Source: Symsagittifera roscoffensis (Eukaryota > Xenacoelomorpha > Acoela > Convolutidae). From it: a stretch of DNA of 64,000 nt. Under the pieces are notes generated by a model. That model searched no databases and was not told where the DNA came from. It saw nothing but the letters and a program-made list of their open reading frames with translations. The stretch covers positions 1,416,537 through 1,480,536 of the forward strand of contig NC_087071.1 in the NCBI RefSeq assembly GCF_963678635.1, written 5' to 3'. Position numbers and translations under genes: made by a program. Of this stretch, positions 10,249 through 24,318 are shown in pieces (the stretch's first letter is position 1; each line of letters starts with the position of its first letter).

Positions 10249-11407
10249 TTTTTTAAAGCAAAAGTATCTCTTTTACTTTTATACGCTAAGAGTTATTGCT
10301 GTTTAAAGTTCGGTGATGTCAAAAAGTTAAGCCTAATCGAGCGTGGTGCAAAAATTTTCAATGGGTCAAATTTTGGTCAAAACAACAGAAAACCGAAAAA
10401 TTTCTTTTGCAGTATCAATTTTGTGTACAATCAGCTGCTGATAGGCCAAAAATATTGGAGATAACTTTTGGGGTCTTTGAGTTATAGCCTTTTGAATTTC
10501 GGTGATGTCAAAAATTTAAGCCCAATCGAGCCTGGTGAATTGCGCGAACGGCCATAACTTGCCCAAAAATTTTAAAATTTTCAAATTTTATTATTTGGAT
10601 CATAAGATCATGGTCAAATCTTGGGGGACTGAGAAAATGAACCAATTTCGTCGGTCCAACACAAAGTTATAAGCTTTTGAAATCTCGGTGATGCCAAAAA
10701 GTTAAGCCTAATCGAGCGTGGTGCAAAAAATGAAATTTTCAAAATTTTTGGTTTTTTTTTCGTTGAAACATCATTTTTTTCATCTTGTTTCATAAATTAC
10801 AGCTCAGGACGATTCCAACGAGCCCAAAACGACGTTTGTAGCTTAAGTTTACGTGGAGTAATCATCAGTTGAAATTTTGGGGGGACCCGAATTTCGGCCA
10901 TTTTGGACGAAAATTGGCCTAAAAATAACTTTTCAGTTAGTGCAAATTTTTTTCTTGCATTTTTTAAGAGAATTGGGCTGCCCTCCGCTGTCGCAGAGTG
11001 CATTCAAAGAAAACTTATCAAATAGATTTGAATACTTACCTATTTAATAAGTTTATCACAACAATTAGGCTAAAAGCAACTGACAGTATCCTGGCTGGTA
11101 TTCATTCATATGCCACTTACAGTGAATGTGCGGCTATCATGCCATAAATGGTCATTCAAGGCACCTTGTACACGCTCCATAGGTTTTGACCAGCCGATTT
11201 GGCCATTTAACACATTGGGCCAAAAAAATTCCAAACAATGTCAATTTTCAAAATTTTGTTTGAAATGCATAAATTATAACGTGAGCGTGCAAAATTTTAC
11301 ATGGTATAAGAGCATATTTTTACTCTCGCGCGAGGGCGAGTGTTTTAAAACTAATGTACATAGACATATGCTAGTAAGGATATAAATGAAAGCGGAGTAA
11401 CTCAAAT

Positions 11408-11527
11408 GCCTACGACCTTACCATGTTGAATGCACCGGTTCTCGTCCGATCACCGAAGTTAAGCAACATTGGGCCTGGTTAGTACTTGGATGGGAGACCG
11501 CCTGGGAACACCAGGTGTTGTAGGCTT
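11408..11527 (+). rRNA. 5S ribosomal RNA
   Basis: Nt 11 is T. The terminator is TTTTATTT. The next copy is 1,277 bp on. Confidence 0.96.
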
Positions 11528-12684
11528 TTATTTAAAGCAAAAGTATCTCTTTTACTTTTATACGCTAAGAGTTATTGCTGTTTAAAGTTCGGTGATGTCA
11601 AAAAGTTAAGCCTAATCGAGCGTGGTGCAAAAATTTTCAATGGGTCAAATTTTGGTCAAAACAACAGAAAACCGAAAATTTTTTTTTGCAGAATCAATTT
11701 TGTGTACAATCAGCTGCTGATAGGCCAAAAATATTGGAGATAACTTTTGGGGTCTTTGAGTTATAGCCTTTTGAATTTCGGTGATGTCAAAAAGTTAAGC
11801 CCAATCGAGCCTGGTGAATTGCGCGAACGGCCATAACTTGCCCAAAAATTTTAAAATTTTCAAATTTTATTATTTGGATCATAAGATCATGGTCAAATCT
11901 TGGGGGACTGAGAAAATGAACCAATTTCGTCGGTCCAACACAAAGTTATAAGCTTTTGAAATCTCGGTGATGCCAAAAAGTTAAGCCTAATCGAGCGTGG
12001 TGCAAAAAATGAAATTTTCAAAATTTTTGGTTTTTTTCGTTGAAACATCATTTTTTTCATCTTGTTTCATAAATTACAGCTCAGGACGATTCCAACGAGC
12101 CCAAAACGACGTTTGTAGCTTAAGTGTACGTGGAGTAATCATCAGTTGAAAATTTGGGGGGACCCGAATTTCGGCCATTTTGGACGAAAATTGGCCTAAA
12201 AATAACTTTTCAGTTAGTGCAAATTTTTTTCTTGCATTTTTTAAGAGAATTGGGCTGCCCTCCGCTGTCGCAGAGTGCATTCAAAGAAAACTTATCAAAT
12301 AGATTTGAATACTTACCTATTTAATAAGTTTATCACAACAATTAGGCTAAAAGCAACTGACAGTATCCTGGCTGGTATTCATTCATATGCCACTTACAGT
12401 GAATGTGCGGCTATCATGCCATAAATGGTCATTCAAGGCACCTTGTACACGCTCCATAGGTTTTGACCAGCCGATTTGGCCATTTAACACATTGGGCCAA
12501 AAAAATTCCAAACAATGTCAATTTTCAAAATTTTGTTTGAAATGCATAAATTATAACGTGAGCGTGCAAAATTTTACATGGTATAAGAGCATATTTTTAC
12601 TCTCGCGCGAGGGCGAGTGTTTTAAAACTAATGTACATAGACATATGCCAGTAAGGATATAAATGAAAGCGGAGTAACTCAAAT

Positions 12685-12804
12685 GCCTACGACCATACCA
12701 TGTTGAATGCACCGGTTCTCGTCCGATCACCGAAGTTAAGCAACATTGGGCCTGGTTAGTACTTGGATGGGAGACCGCCTGGGAACACCAGGTGTTGTAG
12801 GCTT
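12685..12804 (+). rRNA. 5S ribosomal RNA
   Basis: Nt 11 is A. The upstream spacer has ATGCCAGTAAGG instead of ATGCTAGTAAGG. The next copy is 1,277 bp on. Confidence 0.96.
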
Positions 12805-13961
12805 TTATTTAAAGCAAAAGTATCTCTTTTACTTTTATACGCTAAGAGTTATTGCTGTTTAAAGTTCGGTGATGTCAAAAAGTTAAGCCTAATCGAGCGT
12901 GGTGCAAAAATTTTCAATGGGTCAAATTTTGGTCAAAACAACAGAAAACCGAAAAATTTCTTTTGCAGTATCAATTTTGTGTACAATCAGCTGCTGATAG
13001 GCCAAAAATATTGGAGATAACTTTTGGGGTCTTTGAGTTATAGCCTTTTGAATTTCGGTGATGTCAAAAAGTTAAGCCCAATCGAGCCTGGTGAATTGCG
13101 CGAACGGCCATAACTTGCCCAAAAATTTTAAAATTTTCAAATTTTATTATTTGGATCATAAGATCATGGTCAAATCTTGGGGGACTGAGAAAATGAACCA
13201 ATTTCGTCGGTCCAACACAAAGTTATAAGCTTTTGAAATCTCGGTGATGCCAAAAAGTTAAGCCTAATCGAGCGTGGTGCAAAAAATGAAATTTTCAAAA
13301 TTTTTGGTTTTTTTCGTTGAAACATCATTTTTTTCATCTTGTTTCATAAATTACAGCTCAGGACGATTCCAACGAGCCCAAAACGACGTTTGTAGCTTAA
13401 GTTTACGTGGAGTAATCATCAGTTGAAATTTTGGGGGGACCCGAATTTCGGCCATTTTGGACGAAAATTGGCCTAAAAATAACTTTTCAGTTAGTGCAAA
13501 TTTTTTTCTTGCATTTTTTAAGAGAATTGGGCTGCCCTCCGCTGTCGCAGAGTGCATTCAAAGAAAACTTATCAAATAGATTTGAATACTTACCTATTTA
13601 ATAAGTTTATCACAACAATTAGGCTAAAAGCAACTGACAGTATCCTGGCTGGTATTCATTCATATGCCACTTACAGTGAATGTGCGGCTATCATGCCATA
13701 AATGGTCATTCAAGGCACCTTGTACACGCTCCATAGGTTTTGACCAGCCGATTTGGCCATTTAACACATTGGGCCAAAAAAATTCCAAACAATGTCAATT
13801 TTCAAAATTTTGTTTGAAATGCATAAATTATAACGTGAGCGTGCAAAATTTTACATGGTATAAGAGCATATTTTTACTCTCGCGCGAGGGCGAGTGTTTT
13901 AAAACTAATGTACATAGACATATGCTAGTAAGGATATAAATGAAAGCGGAGTAACTCAAAT

Positions 13962-14081
13962 GCCTACGACCATACCATGTTGAATGCACCGGTTCTCGTC
14001 CGATCACCGAAGTTAAGCAACATTGGGCCTGGTTAGTACTTGGATGGGAGACCGCCTGGGAACACCAGGTGTTGTAGGCTT
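13962..14081 (+). rRNA. 5S ribosomal RNA
   Basis: Nt 11 is A. The next copy is 1,278 bp on. Confidence 0.96.
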
Positions 14082-15239
14082 TTATTTAAAGCAAAAGTAT
14101 CTCTTTTACTTTTATACGCTAAGAGTTATTGCTGTTTAAAGTTCGGTGATGTCAAAAAGTTAAGCCTAATCGAGCGTGGTGCAAAAATTTTCAATGGGTC
14201 AAATTTTGGTCAAAACAACAGAAAACCGAAAATTTTTTTTTGCAGAATCAATTTTGTGTACAATCAGCTGCTGATAGGCCAAAAATATTGGAGATAACTT
14301 TTGGGGTCTTTGAGTTATAGCCTTTTGAATTTCGGTGATGTCAAAAAGTTAAGCCCAATCGAGCCTGGTGAATTGCGCGAACGGCCATAACTTGCCCAAA
14401 AATTTTAAAATTTTCAAATTTTATTATTTGGATCATAAGATCATGGTCAAATCTTGGGGGACTGAGAAAATGAACCAATTTCGTCGGTCCAACACAAAGT
14501 TATAAGCTTTTGAAATCTCGGTGATGCCAAAAAGTTAAGCCTAATCGAGCGTGGTGCAAAAAATGAAATTTTCAAAATTTTTGGTTTTTTTCGTTGAAAC
14601 ATCATTTTTTTCATCTTGTTTCATAAATTACAGCTCAGGACGATTCCAACGAGCCCAAAACGACGTTTGTAGCTTAAGTGTACGTGGAGTAATCATCAGT
14701 TGAAAATTTGGGGGGACCCGAATTTCGGCCATTTTGGACGAAAATTGGCCTAAAAGCTAACTTTTAAGTTAGTGCAATTTTTTTTCTTGCATTTTTTAAG
14801 AGAATTGGGCTGCCCTCCGCTGTCGCGGAGTGCATTCAAAGAAAACTTATCAAATAGATTTGAATACTTACCTATTTAATAAGTTTATCACAACAATTAG
14901 GCTAAAAGCAACTGACAGTATCCTGGCTGGTATTCATTCATATGCCACTTACAGTGAATGTGCGGCTATCATGCCATAAATGGTCATTCAAGGCACCTTG
15001 TACACGCTCCATAGGTTTTGACCAGCCGATTTGGCCATTTAACACATTGGGCCAAAAAAATTCCAAACAATGTCAATTTTCAAAATTTTGTTTGAAATGC
15101 ATAAATTATAACGTGAGCGTGCAAAATTTTACATGGTATAAGAGCATATTTTTACTCTCGCGCGAGGGCGAGTGTTTTAAAACTAATGTACATAGACATA
15201 TGCTAGTAAGGATATAAATGAAAGCGGAGTAACTCAAAT

Positions 15240-15359
15240 GCCTACGACCATACCATGTTGAATGCACCGGTTCTCGTCCGATCACCGAAGTTAAGCAACA
15301 TTGGGCCTGGTTAGTACTTGGATGGGAGACCGCCTGGGAACACCAGGTGTTGTAGGCTT
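15240..15359 (+). rRNA. 5S ribosomal RNA
   Basis: Nt 11 is A. The next copy is 1,279 bp on. Confidence 0.96.
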
Positions 15360-16518
15360 TTATTTAAAGCAAAAGTATCTCTTTTACTTTTATACGCTAA
15401 GAGTTATTGCTGTTTAAAGTTCGGTGATGTCAAAAAGTTAAGCCTAATCGAGCGTGGTGCAAAAATTTTCAATGGGTCAAATTTTGGTCAAAACAACAGA
15501 AAACCGAAAAATTTCTTTTGCAGTATCAATTTTGTGTACAATCAGCTGCTGATAGGCCAAAAATATTGGAGATAACTTTTGGGGTCTTTGAGTTATAGCC
15601 TTTTGAATTTCGGTGATGTCAAAAAGTTAAGCCCAATCGAGCCTGGTGAATTGCGCGAACGGCCATAACTTGCCCAAAAATTTTAAAATTTTCAAATTTT
15701 ATTATTTGGATCATAAGATCATGGTCAAATCTTGGGGGACTGAGAAAATGAACCAATTTCGTCGGTCCAACACAAAGTTATAAGCTTTTGAAATCTCGGT
15801 GATGCCAAAAAGTTAAGCCTAATCGAGCGTGGTGCAAAAAATGAAATTTTCAAAATTTTTGGTTTTTTTTTCGTTGAAACATCATTTTTTTCATCTTGTT
15901 TCATAAATTACAGCTCAGGACGATTCCAACGAGCCCAAAACGACGTTTGTAGCTTAAGTTTACGTGGAGTAATCATCAGTTGAAATTTTGGGGGGACCCG
16001 AATTTCGGCCATTTTGGACGAAAATTGGCCTAAAAATAACTTTTCAGTTAGTGCAATTTTTTTTCTTGCATTTTTTAAGAGAATTGGGCTGCCCTCCGCT
16101 GTCGCGGAGTGCATTCAAAGAAAACTTATCAAATAGATTTGAATACTTACCTATTTAATAAGTTTATCACAACAATTAGGCTAAAAGCAACTGACAGTAT
16201 CCTGGCTGGTATTCATTCATATGCCACTTACAGTGAATGTGCGGCTATCATGCCATAAATGGTCATTCAAGGCACCTTGTACACGCTCCATAGGTTTTGA
16301 CCAGCCGATTTGGCCATTTAACACATTGGGCCAAAAAAATTCCAAACAATGTCAATTTTCAAAATTTTGTTTGAAATGCATAAATTATAACGTGAGCGTG
16401 CAAAATTTTACATGGTATAAGAGCATATTTTTACTCTCGCGCGAGGGCGAGTGTTTTAAAACTAATGTACATAGACATATGCTAGTAAGGATATAAATGA
16501 AAGCGGAGTAACTCAAAT

Positions 16519-16638
16519 GCCTACGACCATACCATGTTGAATGCACCGGTTCTCGTCCGATCACCGAAGTTAAGCAACATTGGGCCTGGTTAGTACTTGG
16601 ATGGGAGACCGCCTGGGAACACCAGGTGTTGTAGGCTT
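16519..16638 (+). rRNA. 5S ribosomal RNA
   Basis: Nt 11 is A. The following spacer has lost one A (GGTCAAACAAC near 16,766). The next copy is 1,278 bp on. Confidence 0.96.
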
Positions 16639-17796
16639 TTATTTAAAGCAAAAGTATCTCTTTTACTTTTATACGCTAAGAGTTATTGCTGTTTAAAGTT
16701 CGGTGATGTCAAAAAGTTAAGCCTAATCGAGCGTGGTGCAAAAATTTTCAATGGGTCAAATTTTGGTCAAACAACAGAAAACCGAAAAATTTCTTTTGCA
16801 GTATCAATTTTGTGTACAATCAGCTGCTGATAGGCCAAAAATATTGGAGATAACTTTTGGGGTCTTTGAGTTATAGCCTTTTGAATTTCGGTGATGTCAA
16901 AAAGTTAAGCCCAATCGAGCCTGGTGAATTGCGCGAACGGCCATAACTTGCCCAAAAATTTTAAAATTTTCAAATTTTATTATTTGGATCATAAGATCAT
17001 GGTCAAATCTTGGGGGACTGAGAAAATGAACCAATTTCGTCGGTCCAACACAAAGTTATAAGCTTTTGAAATCTCGGTGATGCCAAAAAGTTAAGCCTAA
17101 TCGAGCGTGGTGCAAAAAATGAAATTTTCAAAATTTTTGGTTTTTTTTTCGTTGAAACATCATTTTTTTCATCTTGTTTCATAAATTACAGCTCAGGACG
17201 ATTCCAACGAGCCCAAAACGACGTTTGTAGCTTAAGTTTACGTGGAGTAATCATCAGTTGAAATTTTGGGGGGACCCGAATTTCGGCCATTTTGGACGAA
17301 AATTGGCCTAAAAATAACTTTTCAGTTAGTGCAATTTTTTTTCTTGCATTTTTTAAGAGAATTGGGCTGCCCTCCGCTGTCGCGGAGTGCATTCAAAGAA
17401 AACTTATCAAATAGATTTGAATACTTACCTATTTAATAAGTTTATCACAACAATTAGGCTAAAAGCAACTGACAGTATCCTGGCTGGTATTCATTCATAT
17501 GCCACTTACAGTGAATGTGCGGCTATCATGCCATAAATGGTCATTCAAGGCACCTTGTACACGCTCCATCGGTTTTGACCAGCCGATTTGGCCATTTAAC
17601 ACATTGGGCCAAAAAAATTCCAAACAATGTCAATTTTCAAAATTTTGTTTGAAATGCAGAAATTATAACGTGAGCGTGCAAAATTTTACATGGTATAAGA
17701 GCATATTTTTACTCTCGCGCGAGGGCGAGTGTTTTAAAACTAATGTACATAGACATATGCTAGTAAGGATATAAATGAAAGCGGAGTAACTCAAAT

Positions 17797-17916
17797 GCCT
17801 ACGACCATACCATGTTGAATGCACCGGTTCTCGTCCGATCACCGAAGTTAAGCAACATTGGGCCTGGTTAGTACTTGGATGGGAGACCGCCTGGGAACAC
17901 CAGGTGTTGTAGGCTT
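17797..17916 (+). rRNA. 5S ribosomal RNA
   Basis: Nt 11 is A. The following spacer is 1,283 bp from start to start because of a 4-bp insertion near 18,462. Confidence 0.96.
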
Positions 17917-19079
17917 TTATTTAAAGCAAAAGTATCTCTTTTACTTTTATACGCTAAGAGTTATTGCTGTTTAAAGTTCGGTGATGTCAAAAAGTTAAGC
18001 CTAATCGAGCGTGGTGCAAAAATTTTCAATGGGTCAAATTTTGGTCAAAACAACAGAAAACCGAAAAATTTCTTTTGCAGTATCAATTTTGTGTACAATC
18101 AGCTGCTGATAGGCCAAAAATATTGGAGATAACTTTTGGGGTCTTTGAGTTATAGCCTTTTGAATTTCGGTGATGTCAAAAAGTTAAGCCCAATCGAGCC
18201 TGGTGAATTGCGCGAACGGCCATAACTTGCCCAAAAATTTTAAAATTTTCAAATTTTATTATTTGGATCATAAGATCATGGTCAAATCTTGGGGGACTGA
18301 GAAAATGAACCAATTTCGTCGGTCCAACACAAAGTTATAAGCTTTTGAAATCTCGGTGATGCCAAAAAGTTAAGCCTAATCGAGCGTGGTGCAAAAAATG
18401 AAATTTTCAAAATTTTTGGTTTTTTTTTCGTTGAAACATCATTTTTTTCATCTTGTTTCATAAATAAATTACAGCTCAGGACGATTCCAACGAGCCCAAA
18501 ACGACGTTTGTAGCTTAAGTTTACGTGGAGTAATCATCAGTTGAAATTTTGGGGGGACCCGAATTTCGGCCATTTTGGACGAAAATTGGCCTAAAAATAA
18601 CTTTTCAGTTAGTGCAAATTTTTTTCTTGCATTTTTTAAGAGAATTGGGCTGCCCTCCGCTGTCGCAGAGTGCATTCAAAGAAAACTTATCAAATAGATT
18701 TGAATACTTACCTATTTAATAAGTTTATCACAACAATTAGGCTAAAAGCAACTGACAGTATCCTGGCTGGTATTCATTCATATGCCACTTACAGTGAATG
18801 TGCGGCTATCATGCCATAAATGGTCATTCAAGGCACCTTGTACACGCTCCATAGGTTTTGACCAGCCGATTTGGCCATTTAACACATTGGGCCAAAAAAA
18901 TTCCAAACAATGTCAATTTTCAAAATTTTGTTTGAAATGCATAAATTATAACGTGAGCGTGCAAAATTTTACATGGTATAAGAGCATATTTTTACTCTCG
19001 CGCGAGGGCGAGTGTTTTAAAACTAATGTACATAGACATATGCTAGTAAGGATATAAATGAAAGCGGAGTAACTCAAAT

Positions 19080-19199
19080 GCCTACGACCTTACCATGTTG
19101 AATGCACCGGTTCTCGTCCGATCACCGAAGTTAAGCAACATTGGGCCTGGTTAGTACTTGGATGGGAGACCGCCTGGGAACACCAGGTGTTGTAGGCTT
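19080..19199 (+). rRNA. 5S ribosomal RNA
   Basis: Nt 11 is T. The following spacer carries the same 4-bp insertion near 19,745 as the preceding unit. Confidence 0.96.
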
Positions 19200-20362
19200 T
19201 TATTTAAAGCAAAAGTATCTCTTTTACTTTTATACGCTAAGAGTTATTGCTGTTTAAAGTTCGGTGATGTCAAAAAGTTAAGCCTAATCGAGCGTGGTGC
19301 AAAAATTTTCAACGGGTCAAATTTTGGTCAAAACAACAGAAAACCGAAAAATTTCTTTTGCAGTATCAATTTTGTGTACAATCAGCTGCTGATAGGCCAA
19401 AAATATTGGAGATAACTTTTGGGGTCTTTGAGTTATAGCCTTTTGAATTTCGGTGATGTCAAAAAGTTAAGCCCAATCGAGCCTGGTGAATTGCGCGAAC
19501 GGCCATAACTTGCCCAAAAATTTTAAAATTTTCAAATTTTATTATTTGGATCATAAGATCATGGTCAAATCTTGGGGGACTGAGAAAATGAACCAATTTC
19601 GTCGGTCCAACACAAAGTTATAAGCTTTTGAAATCTCGGTGATGCCAAAAAGTTAAGCCTAATCGAGCGTGGTGCAAAAAATGAAATTTTCAAAATTTTT
19701 GGTTTTTTTTTCGTTGAAACATCATTTTTTTCATCTTGTTTCATAAATAAATTACAGCTCAGGACGATTCCAACGAGCCCAAAACGACGTTTGTAGCTTA
19801 AGTTTACGTGGAGTAATCATCAGTTGAAATTTTGGGGGGACCCGAATTTCGGCCATTTTGGACGAAAATTGGCCTAAAAATAACTTTTCAGTTAGTGCAA
19901 ATTTTTTTCTTGCATTTTTTAAGAGAATTGGGCTGCCCTCCGCTGTCGCAGAGTGCATTCAAAGAAAACTTATCAAATAGATTTGAATACTTACCTATTT
20001 AATAAGTTTATCACAACAATTAGGCTAAAAGCAACTGACAGTATCCTGGCTGGTATTCATTCATATGCCACTTACAGTGAATGTGCGGCTATCATGCCAT
20101 AAATGGTCATTCAAGGCACCTTGTACACGCTCCATAGGTTTTGACCAGCCGATTTGGCCATTTAACACATTGGGCCAAAAAAATTCCAAACAATGTCAAT
20201 TTTCAAAATTTTGTTTGAAATGCATAAATTATAACGTGAGCGTGCAAAATTTTACATGGTATAAGAGCATATTTTTACTCTCGCGCGAGGGCGAGTGTTT
20301 TAAAACTAATGTACATAGACATATGCTAGTAAGGATATAAATGAAAGCGGAGTAACTCAAAT

Positions 20363-20482
20363 GCCTACGACCATACCATGTTGAATGCACCGGTTCTCGT
20401 CCGATCACCGAAGTTAAGCAACATTGGGCCTGGTTAGTACTTGGATGGGAGACCGCCTGGGAACACCAGGTGTTGTAGGCTT
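20363..20482 (+). rRNA. 5S ribosomal RNA
   Basis: Nt 11 is A. The next copy is 1,280 bp on. Confidence 0.96.
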
Positions 20483-21642
20483 TTATTTAAAGCAAAAGTA
20501 TCTCTTTTACTTTTATACGCTAAGAGTTATTGCTGTTTAAAGTTCGGTGATGTCAAAAAGTTAAGCCTAATCGAGCGTGGTGCAAAAATTTTCAATGGGT
20601 CAAATTTTGGTCAAAACAACAGAAAACCGAAAAATTTCTTTTGCAGTATCAATTTTGTGTACAATCAGCTGCTGATAGGCCAAAAATATTGGAGATAACT
20701 TTTGGGGTCTTTGAGTTATAGCCTTTTGAATTTCGGTGATGTCAAAAATTTAAGCCCAATCGAGCCTGGTGAATTGCGCGAACGGCCATAACTTGCCCAA
20801 AAATTTTAAAATTTTCAAATTTTATTATTTGGATCATAAGATCATGGTCAAATCTTGGGGGACTGAGAAAATGAACCAATTTCGTCGGTCCAACACAAAG
20901 TTATAAGCTTTTGAAATCTCGGTGATGCCAAAAAGTTAAGCCTAATCGAGCGTGGTGCAAAAAATGAAATTTTCAAAATTTTTGGTTTTTTTTTCGTTGA
21001 AACATCATTTTTTTCATCTTGTTTCATAAATTACAGCTCAGGACGATTCCAACGAGCCCAAAACGACGTTTGTAGCTTAAGTTTACGTGGAGTAATCATC
21101 AGTTGAAATTTTGGGGGGACCCGAATTTCGGCCATTTTGGACGAAAATTGGCCTAAAAATAACTTTTCAGTTAATGCAAATTTTTTTCTTGCATTTTTTA
21201 AGAGAATTGGGCTGCCCTCCGCTGTCGCAGAGTGCATTCAAAGAAAACTTATCAAATAGATTTGAATACTTACCTATTTAATAAGTTTATCACAACAATT
21301 AGGCTAAAAGCAACTGACAGTATCCTGGCTGGTATTCGATCATATGCCACTTACAGTGAATGTGCGGCTATCATGCCATAGATGGCCATTCAAGGCACCT
21401 TGTACACGCTCCATAGGTTTTGACCAGCCGATTTGGCCATTAAACACATTGGGCCAAAAAAAATTCCAAACAATGTCAATTTTCAAAATTTTGTTTGAAA
21501 TGCATAAATTATAACGTGAGCGTGCAAAATTTTACATGGTATAAGAGCATATTTTTACTCTCGCGCGAGGGCGAGTGTTTTAAAACTAATGTACATAGAC
21601 ATATGCTAGTAAGGATATAAATGAAAGCGGAGTAACTCAAAT

Positions 21643-21762
21643 GCCTACGACCTTACCATGTTGAATGCACCGGTTCTCGTCCGATCACCGAAGTTAAGCA
21701 ACATTGGGCCTGGTTAGTACTTGGATGGGAGACCGCCTGGGAACACCAGGTGTTGTAGGCTT
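21643..21762 (+). rRNA. 5S ribosomal RNA
   Basis: Nt 11 is T. The upstream spacer is of the variant type with CGATCATATG and TAGATGGCC (near 21,337-21,386). Confidence 0.96.
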
Positions 21763-22920
21763 TTATTTAAAGCAAAAGTATCTCTTTTACTTTTATACGC
21801 TAAGAGTTATTGCTGTTTAAAGTTCGGTGATGTCAAAAAGTTAAGCCTAATCGAGCGTGGTGCAAAAATTTTCAATGGGTCAAATTTTGGTCAAAACAAC
21901 AGAAAACCGAAAAATTTCTTTTGCAGTATCAATTTTGTGTACAATCAGCTGCTGATAGGCCAAAAATATTGGAGATAACTTTTGGGGTCTTTGAGTTATA
22001 GCCTTTTGAATTTCGGTGATGTCAAAAAGTTAAGCCCAATCGAGCCTGGTGAATTGCGCGAACGGCCATAACTTGCCCAAAAATTTTAAAATTTTCAAAT
22101 TTTATTATTTGGATCATAAGATCATGGTCAAATCTTGGGGGACTGAGAAAATGAACCAATTTCGTCGGTCCAACACAAAGTTATAAGCTTTTGAAATCTC
22201 GGTGATGCCAAAAAGTTAAGCCTAATCGAGCGTGGTGCAAAAAATGAAATTTTCAAAATTTTTGGTTTTTTTCGTTGAAACATCATTTTTTTCATCTTGT
22301 TTCATAAATTACAGCTCAGGACAATTCCAACGAGCCCAAAACGACGTTTGTAGCTTAAGTGTACGTGGAGTAATCATCAGTTGAAAATTTGGGGGGACCC
22401 GAATTTCGGCCATTTTGGACGACAATTGGCCTAAAAGCTAACTTTTAAGTTAGTGCAATTTTTTTTCTTGCATTTTTTAAGAGAATTGGGCTGCCCTCCG
22501 CTGTCGCAGAGTGCATTCAAAGAAAACTTATCAAATAGATTTGAATACTTACCTATTTAATAAGTTTATCACAACAATTTGGCTAAAAGCAACTGACAGT
22601 ATCCTGGCTGGTATTCATTCATATGCCACTTACAGTGAATGTGCGGCTATCATGCCATAAATGGTCATTCAAGGCACCTTGTACACGCTCCATAGGTTTT
22701 GACCAGCCGATTTGGCCATTTAACACATTGGGCCAAAAAAATTCCAAACAATGTCAATTTTCAAAATTTTGTTTGAAATGCATAAATTATAACGTGAGCG
22801 TGCAAAATTTTACATGGTATAAGAGCATATTTTTACTCTCGCGCGAGGGCGAGTGTTTTAAAACTAATGTACATAGACATATGCTAGTAAGGATATAAAT
22901 GAAAGCGGAGTAACTCAAAT

Positions 22921-23040
22921 GCCTACGACCATACCATGTTGAATGCACCGGTTCTCGTCCGATCACCGAAGTTAAGCAACATTGGGCCTGGTTAGTACTT
23001 GGATGGGAGACCGCCTGGGAACACCAGGTGTTGTAGGCTT
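22921..23040 (+). rRNA. 5S ribosomal RNA
   Basis: Nt 11 is A. The next copy is 1,278 bp on. Confidence 0.96.
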
Positions 23041-24198
23041 TTATTTAAAGCAAAAGTATCTCTTTTACTTTTATACGCTAAGAGTTATTGCTGTTTAAAG
23101 TTCGGTGATGTCAAAAAGTTAAGCCTAATCGAGCGTGGTGCAAAAATTTTCAATGGGTCAAATTTTGGTCAAAACAACAGAAAACCGAAAAATTTCTTAT
23201 GCAGTATCAATTTTGTGTACAATCAGCTGCTGATAGGCCAAAAATATTGGAGATAACTTTTGGGGTCTTTGAGTTATAGCCTTTTGAATTTCGGTGATGT
23301 CAAAAAGTTAAGCCCAATCGAGCCTGGTGAATTGCGCGAACGGCCATAACTTGCCCAAAAATTTTAAAATTTTCAAATTTTATTATTTGGATCATAAGAT
23401 CATGGTCAAATCTTGGGGGACTGAGAAAATGAACCAATTTCGTCGGTCCAACACAAAGTTATAAGCTTTTGAAATCTCGGTGATGCCAAAAAGTTAAGCC
23501 TAATCGAGCGTGGTGCAAAAAATGAAATTTTCAAAATTTTTGGTTTTTTTCGTTGAAACATCATTTTTTTCATCTTGTTTCATAAATTACAGCTCAGGAC
23601 GATTCCAACGAGCCCAAAACGACGTTTGTAGCTTAAGTGTACGTGGAGTAATCATCAGTTGAAAATTTGGGGGGACCCGAATTTCGGCCATTTTGGACGA
23701 AAATTGGCCTAAAAGCTAACTTTTAAGTTAGTGCAATTTTTTTTCTTGCATTTTTTAAGAGAATTGGGCTGCCCTCCGCTGTCGCAGAGTGCATTCAAAG
23801 AAAACTTATCAAATAGATTTGAATACTTACCTATTTAATAAGTTTATCACAACAATTAGGCTAAAAGCAACTGACAGTATCCTGGCTGGTATTCATTCAT
23901 ATGCCACTTACAGTGAATGTGCGGCTATCATGCCATAAATGGTCATTCAAGGCACCTTGTACACGCTCCATAGGTTTTGACCAGCCGATTTGGCCATTTA
24001 ACACATTGGGCCAAAAAAATTCCAAACAATGTCAATTTTCAAAATTTTGTTTGAAATGCATAAATTATAACGTGAGCGTGCAAAATTTTACATGGTATAA
24101 GAGCATATTTTTACTCTCGCGCGAGGGCGAGTGTTTTAAAACTAATGTACATAGACATATGCTAGTAAGGATATAAATGAAAGCGGAGTAACTCAAAT

Positions 24199-24318
24199 GC
24201 CTACGACCATACCATGTTGAATGCACCGGTTCTCGTCCGATCACCGAAGTTAAGCAACATTGGGCCTGGTTAGTACTTGGATGGGAGACCGCCTGGGAAC
24301 ACCAGGTGTTGTAGGCTT
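24199..24318 (+). rRNA. 5S ribosomal RNA
   Basis: Nt 11 is A. The following spacer contains a stretch near 24,820-24,870 (TTGTTCAAAGTTCA) otherwise typical of the diverged units beyond 34 kb. Confidence 0.96.

Larger units (their letters stand above)
3734..11407 (+). repeat. Block of six near-identical 1,279-bp units
   Basis: Six consecutive units share the T8 terminator, the same spacing (1,279 bp) and the same spacer variants (for example TTTAAGCCC in sub-repeat 2 and the longer T-run of TTTTTTTTCG near 4,360). Units on both sides differ at these points. The block therefore arose by recent local amplification of one unit. Confidence 0.8.
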
